A DNA stretch of 64,000 nucleotides from the NCBI RefSeq assembly GCF_003640395.1, contig NZ_RBZQ01000003.1, positions 310,001 through 374,000 on the forward strand. Reading direction: 5' to 3'. The stretch is from Stutzerimonas urumqiensis. Its GTDB lineage: Bacteria; Pseudomonadota; Gammaproteobacteria; Pseudomonadales; Pseudomonadaceae. Below the pieces are notes generated by a model that saw only the letters and a list, made by a program, of their open reading frames with translations, was not told the origin of the DNA and ran no database searches. The position numbers and the translations under genes are program-made. Positions within the stretch are counted from its first letter, which is position 1. Each line of letters begins with the position of its first letter. Below, one piece after another: positions 53,940-62,903 of the stretch.

Positions 53940-55874
53940 CTACATCTGCCAGGCCAGCGAGAGGGCGAGGCTCTGCTGGTGGTCGTCCTGGCCGAGGTAG
54001 TCGTAGTGCGCACGCAGGGACAGGCCGTCATCCAGCGTGTGCACCAGGCCCACGCCGAAGCGGGTCTGGCCTTCCGGCGGCACGTAGCCCGGCAGCGTGA
54101 AGCGGTTGCCCGGCACGCTGGTCAGGCCGAGGCGCAGCTCGTCCGGGTCGTCCTCGCGCTCCGAGATGCGCGCGATTTCGCCAAGCAGGCGGGTGCGCGG
54201 GCTCATGGCGTAGTCGACGAAGACACCGGCCGAGAGCTGCAGCGACCGCCGCTCCTGCTCGTCATAGCTCAGGGCGGTGGAGCGGTTGCCGCGCTCGTCG
54301 TAGCCATCGACTTCGACGCGCTGGTAGCTCACCCCGACGAAGGGTCCGGCCTTCAACGCTTCGCCCGGCTGGAACAGGTTCAACCCGGCCTTGGCGCCGA
54401 GGCCCCAGACCCAGCCGTCGGTGTCGCCCTTCTCGGTGCGTTGCGCGATGCCCAGCGCGAAGCTGCGCTGCAGGTCGTCGTAGCCGAGGTGACCGGCCGA
54501 GGCGGAGAAATCCGCAAACACGCGGTCCTGCTCGTAACGGGCGAAACCGCTGGCCAGCAGGCTGCGCATGTCGTAACGCGAGTCCGCCTCGCCCAGCTCC
54601 AGGCGGTTGTCGCCTGCGCTCAGCCGCACGCCGGCGAGCCAGTGTTCATCGAGACGATGGCTCGCGGTCACACCCAGCGTCAGGCTGCGACCGTCGCCCT
54701 CGACGCCGCCCTCGTCGCCGTCGTAGTTGGGCTGCCCGTAGCCGCCATCGACAGCCAGCGACCAGTGCCCCACAGGCTGCCAATGGCCACGGCTGGCGGC
54801 GAGGTGGTTGTCGAGCTGGCGCAGGTGCGCGCGCAGCGACGACAGGCCCATCTCCGGCAGCAAGGTGATCTCCCACGGCGCGGCGACCAGCGCGTAGAGG
54901 TAATCGGCGGAAATCCGCTGCACTGCCGTGGTCGGGTGCACGCCATCGTTGAACATCAGCCGATCCGGATCGGGCGCGGTGCCGGTCTGGCCGTAGACCG
55001 GATGCTCGAAGCAGGTGGCGCCACTGCCGTCGAAGCAGAACGCCGTCTGCGCCACGGCCGGATCGAAGCCGTAGGTCGCCAGGTCCGCACGTACCTCGGT
55101 CAGCAGGCCGTTGAAGTTGGTGCGGATGATGTTGCCGCCCAGTGCCGCCAGCTGCGCGTCCAGCGCGGTGTTGAAGTCGCGGGTGCGGGCCGTCCAGAAC
55201 GCGCTGGCACCGCTGCCGATACCGGCGGGCGTGGCGCCGACGTCCGGCAGGTCCGAGACGATGATGTAGCGCGCCCCGGCCGCCTGAAGCGCGGCGACGC
55301 CAGCCGTGAGGTCGGCTGCCACCAGGGCGGCGCTGGCCGCATCCACGTTGCGCCCCTGGAAGATGTCGTTGCCGCCGCCGTTGAGGTAGAACAGCGTGTC
55401 GCCATCGACCGAGGGATAGTCGACCAGATAACCGTCACGCACCCGCGGTGCGATGCCGGGCAGGCCCGGATCGACCACCGAGCCGTCCTCGGCGACGATC
55501 GAGGCGAGGATCTGGTCGGTGCGATAGCCGCCGACCGCATAGTTGGTGCCGTCCGGGTTGCCGGTGATCAGGCTCGGCAGAATCGGCGTCGAGGGCAGGG
55601 CCTGCAAACCCAGCCGTTCGGCGAGCAACTGGGTGCTTACCTTGCCGATGTATTCGGTGTTGTTGGGCAGGTACGTCGGCCCGGTGCGGTTGGTGAACCG
55701 CAGCCCGCCGGTCGGGAAGCCGCTGAACAGCGGGCTGCCGACATCGGGGAACTGACCGCTGTCGCTCAGCGAATCACCGAAGATCACCAGTTGGGAAAAG
55801 GGCTCGGCTTGCGCCATGCCTGGAAGCGCGGCCACGGCCAGGGCCGCTGCCAGCGGTTTGAGAATGCCACGCAT
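53940..55874 (-). CDS. estA: Autotransporter esterase EstA (GDSL family)
   Basis: The 644-aa outer-membrane esterase has a signal peptide (cleavage after GMAQA, residue 23). The GDSL catalytic domain contains IFGDSLSDSGQ with Ser35, block III GGGNDIF and the Asp/His pair DGVHPTT. The C-terminal 280 residues form a 12-strand autotransporter barrel. EstA in P. aeruginosa (646 aa) stays on the surface and affects rhamnolipid production and motility. ATG 55872-55874 follows AAGGAGCG; the longer frame adds non-signal sequence. The barrel ends SLAWQM, with Met last rather than the usual Phe/Trp. Confidence 0.94.
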   Translation of the reverse strand: MRGILKPLAAALAVAALPGMAQAEPFSQLVIFGDSLSDSGQFPDVGSPLFSGFPTGGLRFTNRTGPTYLPNNTEYIGKVSTQLLAERLGLQALPSTPILPSLITGNPDGTNYAVGGYRTDQILASIVAEDGSVVDPGLPGIAPRVRDGYLVDYPSVDGDTLFYLNGGGNDIFQGRNVDAASAALVAADLTAGVAALQAAGARYIIVSDLPDVGATPAGIGSGASAFWTARTRDFNTALDAQLAALGGNIIRTNFNGLLTEVRADLATYGFDPAVAQTAFCFDGSGATCFEHPVYGQTGTAPDPDRLMFNDGVHPTTAVQRISADYLYALVAAPWEITLLPEMGLSSLRAHLRQLDNHLAASRGHWQPVGHWSLAVDGGYGQPNYDGDEGGVEGDGRSLTLGVTASHRLDEHWLAGVRLSAGDNRLELGEADSRYDMRSLLASGFARYEQDRVFADFSASAGHLGYDDLQRSFALGIAQRTEKGDTDGWVWGLGAKAGLNLFQPGEALKAGPFVGVSYQRVEVDGYDERGNRSTALSYDEQERRSLQLSAGVFVDYAMSPRTRLLGEIARISEREDDPDELRLGLTSVPGNRFTLPGYVPPEGQTRFGVGLVHTLDDGLSLRAHYDYLGQDDHQQSLALSLAWQM

Positions 55875-56040
55875 CGATTCGCTCCTTATTGTTTTTGGTC
55901 GAGCGTTAGTGCCGGTTTGTCGGCGATCCGTCACGGGTCGGCCGGCCGCCCGCAGGGGCGGCGCCTGGAGTCTAGCCCAGCGCGAGCGGCGAAAAACCTT
56001 ATAAAAGCGGTGAACGAGCAGGCAATCGCCGACTAGATGG

Positions 56041-56313
56041 TCACGACGAACGTTCCGGTGAAGGCCTCGGCTCCGACGGCGATTCGGACGGCGTAGGCGC
56101 TGCCGGATCCAGCCGCTCCTCCGGCGGCGAATCGGGCTGGGGCGTGGGCCGCTCGCCCGGCGCCTGCTCCTGGCGTTCGATCACCTCCTGCCGCGGTTCG
56201 CGCGTATCCAGCGGCCCGACCCGGGCCTTGTCCGGCTGATCGGCCAGGACGACCATCGGCAACGCGGCGAACACCAGCGGAACCAGCTGCGACTTCATGG
56301 AGTAACCGGGCAT
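56041..56313 (-). CDS. Small exported Pro/Glu-rich protein, 90 aa (hypothetical)
   Basis: A short signal peptide (MKSQLVPLVFAALPMVVLA) is followed by a charged, proline-rich, probably disordered chain (RQEVIERQEQAPGERPTPQP, then SPSEPRPSPERSS). No domain is recognised. ATG 56311-56313 has an excellent GGAGG site; an ATG five codons on is weaker. It sits between estA and another low-complexity exported protein on the same strand. Function unknown; composition suggests a periplasmic or surface linker-like role. Confidence 0.65.
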   Translation of the reverse strand: MPGYSMKSQLVPLVFAALPMVVLADQPDKARVGPLDTREPRQEVIERQEQAPGERPTPQPDSPPEERLDPAAPTPSESPSEPRPSPERSS

Positions 56314-56377
56314 GGCGACCTCCGGGTGGGTATCGGCAAAGCGAGAGGAGCGCCGCTAGGGCGCTCCCGTCGCGACG

Positions 56378-56734
56378 TCAGTTTCCGCCAGCGCCACCGC
56401 CGGCGCCTGAACCACCGGAGGCCGCGCCACCGGTCGAACCGCCGGCCGCGCCGCCCGCACCACCGGAGCCGCCCATACCGCCGGCCGCTCCGGCGCCGGT
56501 TCCGGTGCTGACGCCCGGATCGGGACGATCGGTGTCGTTGTCCATGTCATCGTCCAGGCCGCCTTCGTCATCCATGTCGAGCGCGCCGGTGCCGATGCCG
56601 GTCCCGAGGCCTTGCGACCGTTGTTCGGTGAGTCCGTCGTGCTGGTCGTGCTCCATGTCGTCATTGGCCTGTGCCAGCCCCGCGGCCGATATCAGCCCGG
56701 CGAAGGTGAGCGCCGTGATCGTTGCGATGCCCAT
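56378..56734 (-). CDS. Small exported Asp-rich/Gly-rich protein, 118 aa (hypothetical)
   Basis: The protein has a signal peptide (TITALTFAGLISAAGLAQA), an acidic middle (DMDDEGGLDDDMDNDTDRPD, a possible divalent-cation binder) and a Gly/Ala/Ser tail of about 40 residues (GGMGGSGGAGGAAGGSTGG and more). Start ATG 56732-56734 follows GAGGG. No family is recognised; the two-part low-complexity design resembles secreted matrix or cell-surface proteins. It lies 64 bases upstream of the Pro-rich exported protein. Confidence 0.65.
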   Translation of the reverse strand: MGIATITALTFAGLISAAGLAQANDDMEHDQHDGLTEQRSQGLGTGIGTGALDMDDEGGLDDDMDNDTDRPDPGVSTGTGAGAAGGMGGSGGAGGAAGGSTGGAASGGSGAGGGAGGN

Positions 56735-56833
56735 GATGAAGCCCTCGATGTGAGTGTTACCCACGGTCGGCACGCGCGCGGAACAAAGGTTCTGTGCGCT
56801 CGTCGGCTGGCCGCAGCAATGCCGCACCGTCCG

Positions 56834-58522
56834 TCAGCTCAGCAGTTGCCACAGCGAAACGCCCACTCCGGCCATGCTCTCGCCTGCGACCAGGCCGGCC
56901 GCGGCGACGATGACGAAGCGCTCGCCGAGGCTGCGCCAGCGCGCCATGAACAGCCAGGCCAGGAGCGCGCCAAAAGCCATTGTCAGGGAAATCGACGCCG
57001 GGATGATGAAGGCCAATCCGAGCGCCGCGGCACTGGGCAGCCAGCGCTCCAGTGGCGGCGGCGCGAGGGCATCGAGCAGGCCCAGCAACAGCCCGGCAAC
57101 CGCGCCGGCCAGCATCGCCAGGCGAACGTCCGTCGTCAGCACCGCGAGCCCGCCGGTCAGCGCCTCGGCGACGGCCTTCCAGGTGGCCACCGCCGGGGCC
57201 GGCCACTCGGGGGTGATCAGCATCGCTTGCGGATCGGGGATCAGCGCCTGATAGGTGACCACGCCGACCAGGCTGCCGATGACGATGCCCAGGCATTGCG
57301 CTACCACCTGCCGGCCCGGATGCGCGCCCAGGGCATGGCCGACCTTGAAGTCGTTGAGCAGATCGGTGCATTGGCCCGCCGCGCCACCGGCCGTGTTGGC
57401 GCTCATCAGGTTGATCGCGACCTGCCCTGGCGCCAGCACGCCGAAACCGAGCTGCGAGACCTGCCCGATCGCGCCGATCGGCGGAATGCCGGTGGCGCCC
57501 ACCACCCGTGCCGCGACCATCGCCAGCAGTACCGACAGAGGAATCGACAGCAGCGCCATGAGCAGTCCGATGCCGAACAGGCCGACCTGCAGCGACACCA
57601 CCAACCCGCCGGCGACCAGCAGGCCCAGCAGTGGCCGGGCATTCAGGCGGCGTGGTCCGGTGCGCGTCCTGCGATCGGGCGCGCGAAGCGTCCGCACGCC
57701 CAGCGACACCAGCGTGGCGCAGACCATCAGCGCCACGCCTGGCCAGAGCAGCCACTCGATCAACAGCGCGAACTGCGGCCCCTGGGCATCGGGCGGCAGC
57801 CGCACCAGCCCCTCGGCGACCAGCCAGGGCGCGATCAGGCCCCAGGCCAGCAGCGCACCGACCAGCAGCGACAGGCCGACCCGCAACCCGACGATGCCGC
57901 CGAAGCCGACCAGCAACAGCGACGGCTCGAAGGCGAACGTCAGCCGCTCCAGGCTCGGGCTCGGCGCCCAGCGCGGCAGGCGCCAGGCCAGGTCCGCCAG
58001 CTTGACCGCTGCCGCCAGCGACGCGGCACCCGCCAGCACCGCGAGCCGCTTCGATGCTTCGCGACCGTGCCCGTAGACCTGCTCGAGCGTCGCCAGCGTC
58101 GCCATGCCCTCGGGAAAGCGCAGCGCCGAACGTACGATCAGCGAGGGGCGCAGGTACCAGGCCACCCAGACGCCCAGCAGGCTCACCGAGAAGACCCAGG
58201 CGGTCAGCGCGCCCCAGGGCAGCGACTCACCGGTGATGAGCGTGTAGGCGGGTATCGGTGCGACCAGCCCGCTGGAAATGATCGACGCCGCTGCCGACGC
58301 CGACGTCTGGGTGATGTTGCTCTCCAGACGGCTCCACCTCGGGCCGCCCAGCCGCGCGGCCAGCCCCTGCCAGATCGCAAAGCCCACCAGCAACGCGATG
58401 ATCGACATGTTGAAGGACCAGCCGATCTTCAGGCCGGAATAGATGTTCGAGGGGGTCAGCAGCGCGCCGAGCACGAGCCCGGTGAGCAGCGCGCGCAGGG
58501 TCAGTTCACGGTCATCAGCCAT
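56834..58522 (-). CDS. OPT family oligopeptide transporter
   Basis: The 562-aa integral membrane protein has about 14-16 helices. It shows OPT features: LTPSNIYSGLKIGWSFNMSI, then ESNITQTSASAAASIISSGLVAPIP near the N-terminus and LMSANTAGGAAGQCTDLLNDFKVGHALGAHPGRQ in the second half. OPT members import small peptides, glutathione or metal-ligand complexes by proton symport; the substrate is unknown here. Start ATG 58520-58522 follows GGAGCGGCCG, chosen over 58534 and a TTG at 58549. It is divergent from csgD. Confidence 0.9.
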   Translation of the reverse strand: MADDRELTLRALLTGLVLGALLTPSNIYSGLKIGWSFNMSIIALLVGFAIWQGLAARLGGPRWSRLESNITQTSASAAASIISSGLVAPIPAYTLITGESLPWGALTAWVFSVSLLGVWVAWYLRPSLIVRSALRFPEGMATLATLEQVYGHGREASKRLAVLAGAASLAAAVKLADLAWRLPRWAPSPSLERLTFAFEPSLLLVGFGGIVGLRVGLSLLVGALLAWGLIAPWLVAEGLVRLPPDAQGPQFALLIEWLLWPGVALMVCATLVSLGVRTLRAPDRRTRTGPRRLNARPLLGLLVAGGLVVSLQVGLFGIGLLMALLSIPLSVLLAMVAARVVGATGIPPIGAIGQVSQLGFGVLAPGQVAINLMSANTAGGAAGQCTDLLNDFKVGHALGAHPGRQVVAQCLGIVIGSLVGVVTYQALIPDPQAMLITPEWPAPAVATWKAVAEALTGGLAVLTTDVRLAMLAGAVAGLLLGLLDALAPPPLERWLPSAAALGLAFIIPASISLTMAFGALLAWLFMARWRSLGERFVIVAAAGLVAGESMAGVGVSLWQLLS

Positions 58523-58734
58523 CGGCCGCTCCATCTGGATGTCCGCCAACCTTAGCCCAGACAGGCGACTCGCCTAGCCAGCGAAGCGTCATCCGTTCGT
58601 CACCTCACTGAACGAGTGGCGATATTTTGGCGAATTAGTGCCTAAACTGGCGGCGAACCTTGAACTAAACCCCTAAAGCCGGGTCGTTTGTAGACTTTTT
58701 CATAGCGAACCACCCCACTGGTAAGGGACCGACC

Positions 58735-59394
58735 ATGGACGCGGAACTGACCCCCCGGGATTCCACTGCCTCGATCATCACACTGCTGACCAACAACGAA
58801 CTGCTGGGCTTGTTCTTTCGGCACTTCCTCGGCGAGCGGGCGCAACTGAATGTCGTCCTCGCCGATCCGCCCCGCTCGGTGCTGCGCAACACGCGCCTGT
58901 TCCTGATCGATGCCGGGCAGAAGCATCTCGACGAACTCACCGGCCTGCTCGGCCGCCTGGCGCCCGATACGCCCGCGGCGCTGGTGAACATCAACCCCGA
59001 GCAGGCGGAAAAACTCATCGACCAGTACCCCAACATTCGCGGCGTGTTCTATAGCCATTCGACCCGCGAACAGCTGCTTTCGGGTATCGAGGCGCTGCTC
59101 GAAGGCGGCGACTGGCTGCCGCGCCCGCTGATGGAGCGCCTGCTGAGCCAATGGCGGCGCATGCGCCAGCTCGCCGAGAGCAAGGCGTCGCTCACGCTGC
59201 GCGAGCGCGAGATCCTGAGCTTGGCCGGCAAGGGCCTGTCCAACGCCGAGATCGCCGAGCAGCTCTGCCTGAGCCCGCACACCATCAAGAGCCACATCCA
59301 CAACCTGCTGCGCAAGATCGGCGCCTCCAACCGGGCCGAGGCGGCGTTCATGCTGCGTGACCGGCTCGACTGGCCGGACCCATGCCACGCCTGA
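58735..59394 (+). CDS. csgD: LuxR-family curli regulator CsgD
   Basis: The 219-aa regulator has a degenerate receiver-like N-terminus (no phospho-acceptor Asp context) and a C-terminal LuxR helix-turn-helix (LTLREREILSLAGKGLSNAEIAEQL, then SPHTIKSHIHNLLRKIGASNR). The linking GGDWLPRPLMERLL region matches CsgD. It is the master activator of curli genes and matrix in enterobacteria. ATG 58735 follows TAAGGGA. Its stop overlaps csgE by 13 bases, so unlike E. coli, where csgD starts a divergent csgDEFG operon, regulator and structural genes run in one direction. Confidence 0.88.
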   Translation: MDAELTPRDSTASIITLLTNNELLGLFFRHFLGERAQLNVVLADPPRSVLRNTRLFLIDAGQKHLDELTGLLGRLAPDTPAALVNINPEQAEKLIDQYPNIRGVFYSHSTREQLLSGIEALLEGGDWLPRPLMERLLSQWRRMRQLAESKASLTLREREILSLAGKGLSNAEIAEQLCLSPHTIKSHIHNLLRKIGASNRAEAAFMLRDRLDWPDPCHA

Positions 59395-59768
59395 TCCTGT
59401 TCGCGCTGCTGCTGGCGCTCACCGCGCCGGCGCGGGCGGTGGAGCCGGAAATCTCGGGGCTGGTGATCGACAACACCATCTCCCGCTTCGGGCATGACTT
59501 TCACCGCTACCTGAGCAGCAGCCTGCAGGACAGCGGCGAACTGGATTACAACCTGGTGGTGCGCGAGCGCCCCTCGGCCCGCTGGGGCAGCCTGGTGTGG
59601 GTCGAGCACGAGGGACGCATCCTCTATCGCCGCTTCCTGCAACCCAACGCGTCGCAGATCGAGGAACTGGCCGAGCAGGCCGCTGCACAGGTGCGCGAGG
59701 CCGTCACCCGCGAGCGCCTGCAAAGCCTCTTGCAAGACACCTACGACCTGGACCGCGGCGAGCTGTAG
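59382..59768 (+). CDS. csgE: Curli assembly protein CsgE
   Basis: The 128-aa exported protein has a signal peptide ending TAPARA and the CsgE core (EISGLVIDNTISRFGHDFHRYLSS, then YNLVVRERPSARWGSLVWVEH and LYRRFLQP). CsgE caps the CsgG channel in the periplasm and guides CsgA to it. Length fits the family (129 aa in E. coli). It overlaps the csgD end and lies 123 bases upstream of the first curlin gene. Confidence 0.93.
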   Translation: MPRLILFALLLALTAPARAVEPEISGLVIDNTISRFGHDFHRYLSSSLQDSGELDYNLVVRERPSARWGSLVWVEHEGRILYRRFLQPNASQIEELAEQAAAQVREAVTRERLQSLLQDTYDLDRGEL

Positions 59769-59891
59769 CGGGGATTAAGCCGCCGCTCGGTGTTTGGCAC
59801 CGGATTTACACCGTTGGATGGATGGCCTCGGCCCGGCCGCGGCCCACAATCAACCGATCATTTCGACCGATCAGGTCGCGAGGACTCACTC

Positions 59892-60392
59892 ATGGGCCTC
59901 CCTTCCCTGTGCAGCACGCTGCGCTGCGCCTGCCTATCGCTCGGCCTGCTCGGCCAACCCCTGCTGGCAGCCGATGTTCCGGCGGCCGATCTATTGGACA
60001 ACGCCGACCTCGCCCCAGCGCCGGCCGTGCTGTCGCTGCCGGCCCAGCTGCAGACCATCCAGGCCTACGCTGCGGGCGTGCTGCAACTGGGGCAGGATAA
60101 CGAAGCCGCCATCACCCAGACGGGCGCCGATCAGCTCGCCTACATCCTGCAGAACGGCACGGCGCAGCAGGCGTTCATCCTCCAGCAGGGCGCCTACAAC
60201 ACGGCGCTGATCGAGCAGATCGGCACCGGCAATCTCGCCGCGATCAGCCAGATCGGCAGCGGAAACGACGCCGCCATCCACCAGCATGGCGATTACAACA
60301 GCGCCACCATCGAGCAACTTGGCGACGGATTGAGCAGCACCGTCATCCAGTACGGAAACGGCCAGACAGTGGAGGTCATCCAGCACCGCTAA
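59892..60392 (+). CDS. csgB: Curlin minor subunit (nucleator) CsgB-like
   Basis: The 166-aa exported protein has a signal peptide (ending LLAADV) and about eight curlin repeats of 21-23 residues with the core S/A-x-I-x-Q-x-G-x-x-N: LAYILQNGT, LIEQIGTGNLAAISQIGSGND and TIEQLGDG among them. CsgB nucleates CsgA polymerisation at the cell surface. ATG 59892 was chosen for the signal peptide; an upstream GTG is in frame. The CsgA-like gene follows after 20 bases. Confidence 0.86.
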   Translation: MGLPSLCSTLRCACLSLGLLGQPLLAADVPAADLLDNADLAPAPAVLSLPAQLQTIQAYAAGVLQLGQDNEAAITQTGADQLAYILQNGTAQQAFILQQGAYNTALIEQIGTGNLAAISQIGSGNDAAIHQHGDYNSATIEQLGDGLSSTVIQYGNGQTVEVIQHR

Positions 60393-60412
60393 TAATCGAC
60401 CAGAGGTGAACC

Positions 60413-61465
60413 ATGTACCGTCTCAAACCACTCGCAGCCGCCGTGCTGCTTTCGCTTGCCAACCCGGCGCTTGCCGACAACGAACTGCTGCAGGACCAGA
60501 TCGGCCTCGATAACGTCGCCGCCTACACCGAGACCGGCGTGAACGACGGCAACCGGACCTCGCAGATGCAGTACGGCGATGGCAACACCGCCCGCACGAC
60601 GCTCGACAACGCTTTCGACGGCTCCGCGCAGCAGGTGCAGGAAGGCAACCGCAACACCTCGGACATCCAGCAGACCGGCGAGCGCAACTTCGCCGTGACC
60701 TTCCAGGGCGACACCGCCGAAGACAACACCGTCAGCGTGATCCAGATCGGTGCTGGCAACAGCGCGGACGTCCGCCAGGCGCAGAATGCCTTTGGCAACG
60801 CCGCCGCCGTGTACCAGGAAGGCAATGCCAACCTCGTCGACGTCGACCAGACCGGGCGCGCCAACCAGCTCACCGCCTCGGCCACAGGCGACGCCAACAG
60901 CCTGGTCGCCACTCAGGAGGGCTATGCCGTCGCGCAGGTGCAGCAGGTCGGCAACGGCAACGAGCTGGCCTTCATCCAGCGCACCTACTACGAAGGCGCA
61001 CGGCTGACCGTGAACCAGCGGGGCGACGCCAACCTGGCCGACATCGATCAGGGTGACGGCAACCGCCTGGCGCTCGACCAGGAAGGCGACGGCAACGTCG
61101 CGGACATCTACCAGGCCGACTACCAGAACGTGCTGGACTTCGACCAGACCGGTAACGGCAACCAGCTCACGGTGTTCCAGAACGGCTACGGCGGGCGGAT
61201 CGAGGGCTATTCGATCGGCGACGGCAACACCGTGACGGTGAGCCAGGAATACATGTCCAACGCCGCCTACGTTCGCCAGACCGGATCGGACAACGCCGCC
61301 AGCATCGAGCAGACCGTCGCCGCTGCGACCGCGACCATCGAACAGGTCGGCTCGGCCAACGAGGCCAGCATCCGCCAGCTCGGCTCGCCCGAGACGATCA
61401 GCAACTTCAACGCCACCATCCTGCAGAACGGCAACGGCAACGTCAGCCACCTCGTCCAGCAATGA
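60413..61465 (+). CDS. csgA: Curlin major subunit CsgA-like, unusually long
   Basis: The 350-aa exported protein (signal peptide LKPLAAAVLLSLANPALA) consists of roughly 14 imperfect curlin repeats (GNRNTSDIQQTGERN, GNANLVDVDQTGRANQ, GDGNVADIYQAD, GSANEASIRQLGS). E. coli CsgA has five repeats in 151 aa. The chain is very acidic, rich in Asp, Asn, Gln and Gly and lacks Lys and Cys almost completely. It should form the amyloid fibre. ATG 60413 follows GAGGTGA. csgF and csgG are not in the window. Confidence 0.9.
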   Translation: MYRLKPLAAAVLLSLANPALADNELLQDQIGLDNVAAYTETGVNDGNRTSQMQYGDGNTARTTLDNAFDGSAQQVQEGNRNTSDIQQTGERNFAVTFQGDTAEDNTVSVIQIGAGNSADVRQAQNAFGNAAAVYQEGNANLVDVDQTGRANQLTASATGDANSLVATQEGYAVAQVQQVGNGNELAFIQRTYYEGARLTVNQRGDANLADIDQGDGNRLALDQEGDGNVADIYQADYQNVLDFDQTGNGNQLTVFQNGYGGRIEGYSIGDGNTVTVSQEYMSNAAYVRQTGSDNAASIEQTVAAATATIEQVGSANEASIRQLGSPETISNFNATILQNGNGNVSHLVQQ

Positions 61466-61471
61466 CCTGCG

Positions 61472-61493
61472 GGCCGGCCCTCAGCGGCCGGCC
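61472..61493 (+). terminator. Hairpin after csgA
   Basis: GGCCGGCC repeated on both arms (self-complementary, 8-bp stem, loop CTCAGC) lies 7 bases past the csgA stop. No T tract follows, so it may stabilise the curlin mRNA 3' end or act as a weak terminator. Confidence 0.5.
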
Positions 61494-61772
61494 GCGATTC
61501 CCTCCGGTCGAATCCCGCTCCGTCCAACCAAGCGCCTGCCGAAGGCAATGCCACGCGGCGCGATGAGCAGCCATACGAAGGTCGACCCCTCCCGCACCGA
61601 TGCGAGCCCGGATAGCGCGACCAGGCCATCGAGCAGCCCGCGGCCCGTGGTGATGTAGCGCATCGCCCGATCGCTGCCGAGCTGGCCGTGCAACGCCAAC
61701 CCGCCCCGGCCAGGCACGCCAGTACCCGAGGCGTCCCTTGGCGCCGAGCAGGCAACCGTCGATCCCGCGCAT
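61481..61772 (-). pseudogene. Possible frameshifted small gene in the csgA-SDR gap
   Basis: On the minus strand, codon use looks genuine (mostly G/C third bases) in one frame for the C-terminal 70 codons (MRYITTGRGLLDGLVALSGL, then TFVWLLIAPRGIAFGRRL, stop at 61481). A plausible N-terminus (ATG near 61772, MRGIDGCLLGAKGRLGYW) is in another frame. One single-base shift near 61700 would join them into about 95 residues. No family is recognised. It may be a decayed gene, a sequencing error or chance. Confidence 0.25.
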
Positions 61773-61847
61773 GGAACCGCCCGCGCCCGATGCGCTTCTG
61801 ATCTACACGGCACGCCCGCCCTACTCACCACCGAAAAGGAAACCGCC

Positions 61848-62858
61848 ATGTCCGTGTCGCTTAAACCCTTGTCCGAACAGGTCATCGTCATCACCGGCGC
61901 GTCGAGCGGCATCGGCCTGGCGACCGCCCGCCTGGCCGCCGAAGCCGGTGCCCGCGTGGTCCTGGTTTCGCGTAACGAAGCGGCCCTGGCGCAGATCGAG
62001 CGCGAGCTGGACGGCGGAGGTCGGGTGATGCATGTCGTTGCGGACGTCGGCGAGCGAGCGGCGGTCGAGCGCGTGGCACAGCAGACGATCGAGCGCTTCG
62101 GCGGCTTCGACACCTGGATCAACAACGCCGGCGCGTCCGTATGGGGCCGGCTCGATCAGGTGCCCGACGAGGATCATTACCGCGTCATGCAGACCAATTT
62201 CTGGGGCACGCACTACGGCTCTACCGTCGCCCTCGCGCACCTGCGGCAGCGCGGCGGCGCGATCCTCAACGTCGGCAGCGTCGAGTCGGAGACTGCGCTG
62301 CCCTTCCATGCAAGCTACAGCGCCAGCAAGCATGCGGTGAAAGCGCTGACCGACGTGCTGCGGGTCGAAGTGCAGCAGGCCGGGCTGCCGGTTTCGGTCT
62401 CGCTGATCAGGCCATCCGGGACGGACACCCTGTTCCTCGATCACTCAAAGAACTACCTCGACAGCGCCCCCAGCCTGCCGCCGCCGGTCTACGCGCCGGA
62501 GGTGGTCGCCCGGGCGATCCTGCATGCAGCCGAACACCCGCAGCGGGACGTATACATCGGCAACGCGAACCTGTTGACCCGCGCCACGCAGCTCTTTCCA
62601 CACCTGATGGACTGGGCACGCCGCACGGTGCTCTACCAGTCGCTGCAGAGCGGCCGGCCCGACGACAACCGGGAAGGCTCGCTGCACAGCGCGAACGTCG
62701 GCGCGGGCGGGTCCGGCCGGGCGAGCGGGCAGTACCCCGGTCTGGTTCTCAGCCGCAGCCTCTACACCAAGGCGGCGCAACACCCGGTCGCAACCACCGC
62801 CGCCGTGGTGCTGGGCGCGATGACGGTGCTGTCGTTGCTCGCGCGCAAACGATCCTGA
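61848..62858 (+). CDS. SDR family oxidoreductase with C-terminal membrane tail
   Basis: The 336-aa classical short-chain dehydrogenase has the cofactor motif TGASSGIG (residues 16-23), NNAG at 92-95, catalytic Ser144, Tyr157 and Lys161 (SYSASKHAV). A basic SR after beta-2 suggests NADP preference. The last 20 residues contain a hydrophobic helix (AVVLGAMTVLSLLA) and end KRS, likely anchoring it to the membrane. Such SDRs are common in Pseudomonas with unknown substrates. ATG 61848 follows AAAGGAAA. The YjdF-like gene follows 45 bases later. Confidence 0.9.
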   Translation: MSVSLKPLSEQVIVITGASSGIGLATARLAAEAGARVVLVSRNEAALAQIERELDGGGRVMHVVADVGERAAVERVAQQTIERFGGFDTWINNAGASVWGRLDQVPDEDHYRVMQTNFWGTHYGSTVALAHLRQRGGAILNVGSVESETALPFHASYSASKHAVKALTDVLRVEVQQAGLPVSVSLIRPSGTDTLFLDHSKNYLDSAPSLPPPVYAPEVVARAILHAAEHPQRDVYIGNANLLTRATQLFPHLMDWARRTVLYQSLQSGRPDDNREGSLHSANVGAGGSGRASGQYPGLVLSRSLYTKAAQHPVATTAAVVLGAMTVLSLLARKRS

Positions 62859-62903
62859 ACCGGCGCCGCCCGCCGGCCTCCTCCGCTCTAACCGGAGCCC
62901 TCC

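Noticed and set aside
53643..56036. 797-codon plus-strand frame across estA
   Set aside because: It mirrors the estA gene and translated REP DNA; the product lacks any family feature, whereas estA is complete on the minus strand.
56612..58555. 647-codon plus-strand frame opposite the OPT transporter
   Set aside because: Composition is Gln/Arg/His-rich as expected for antisense of Leu/Ala-rich membrane protein sequence.
58620..58672. Sigma-54-like sequence (TGGCGGCGAACCTTGAA) before csgD
   Set aside because: The -12 element lacks GC and the spacing is one base too long.
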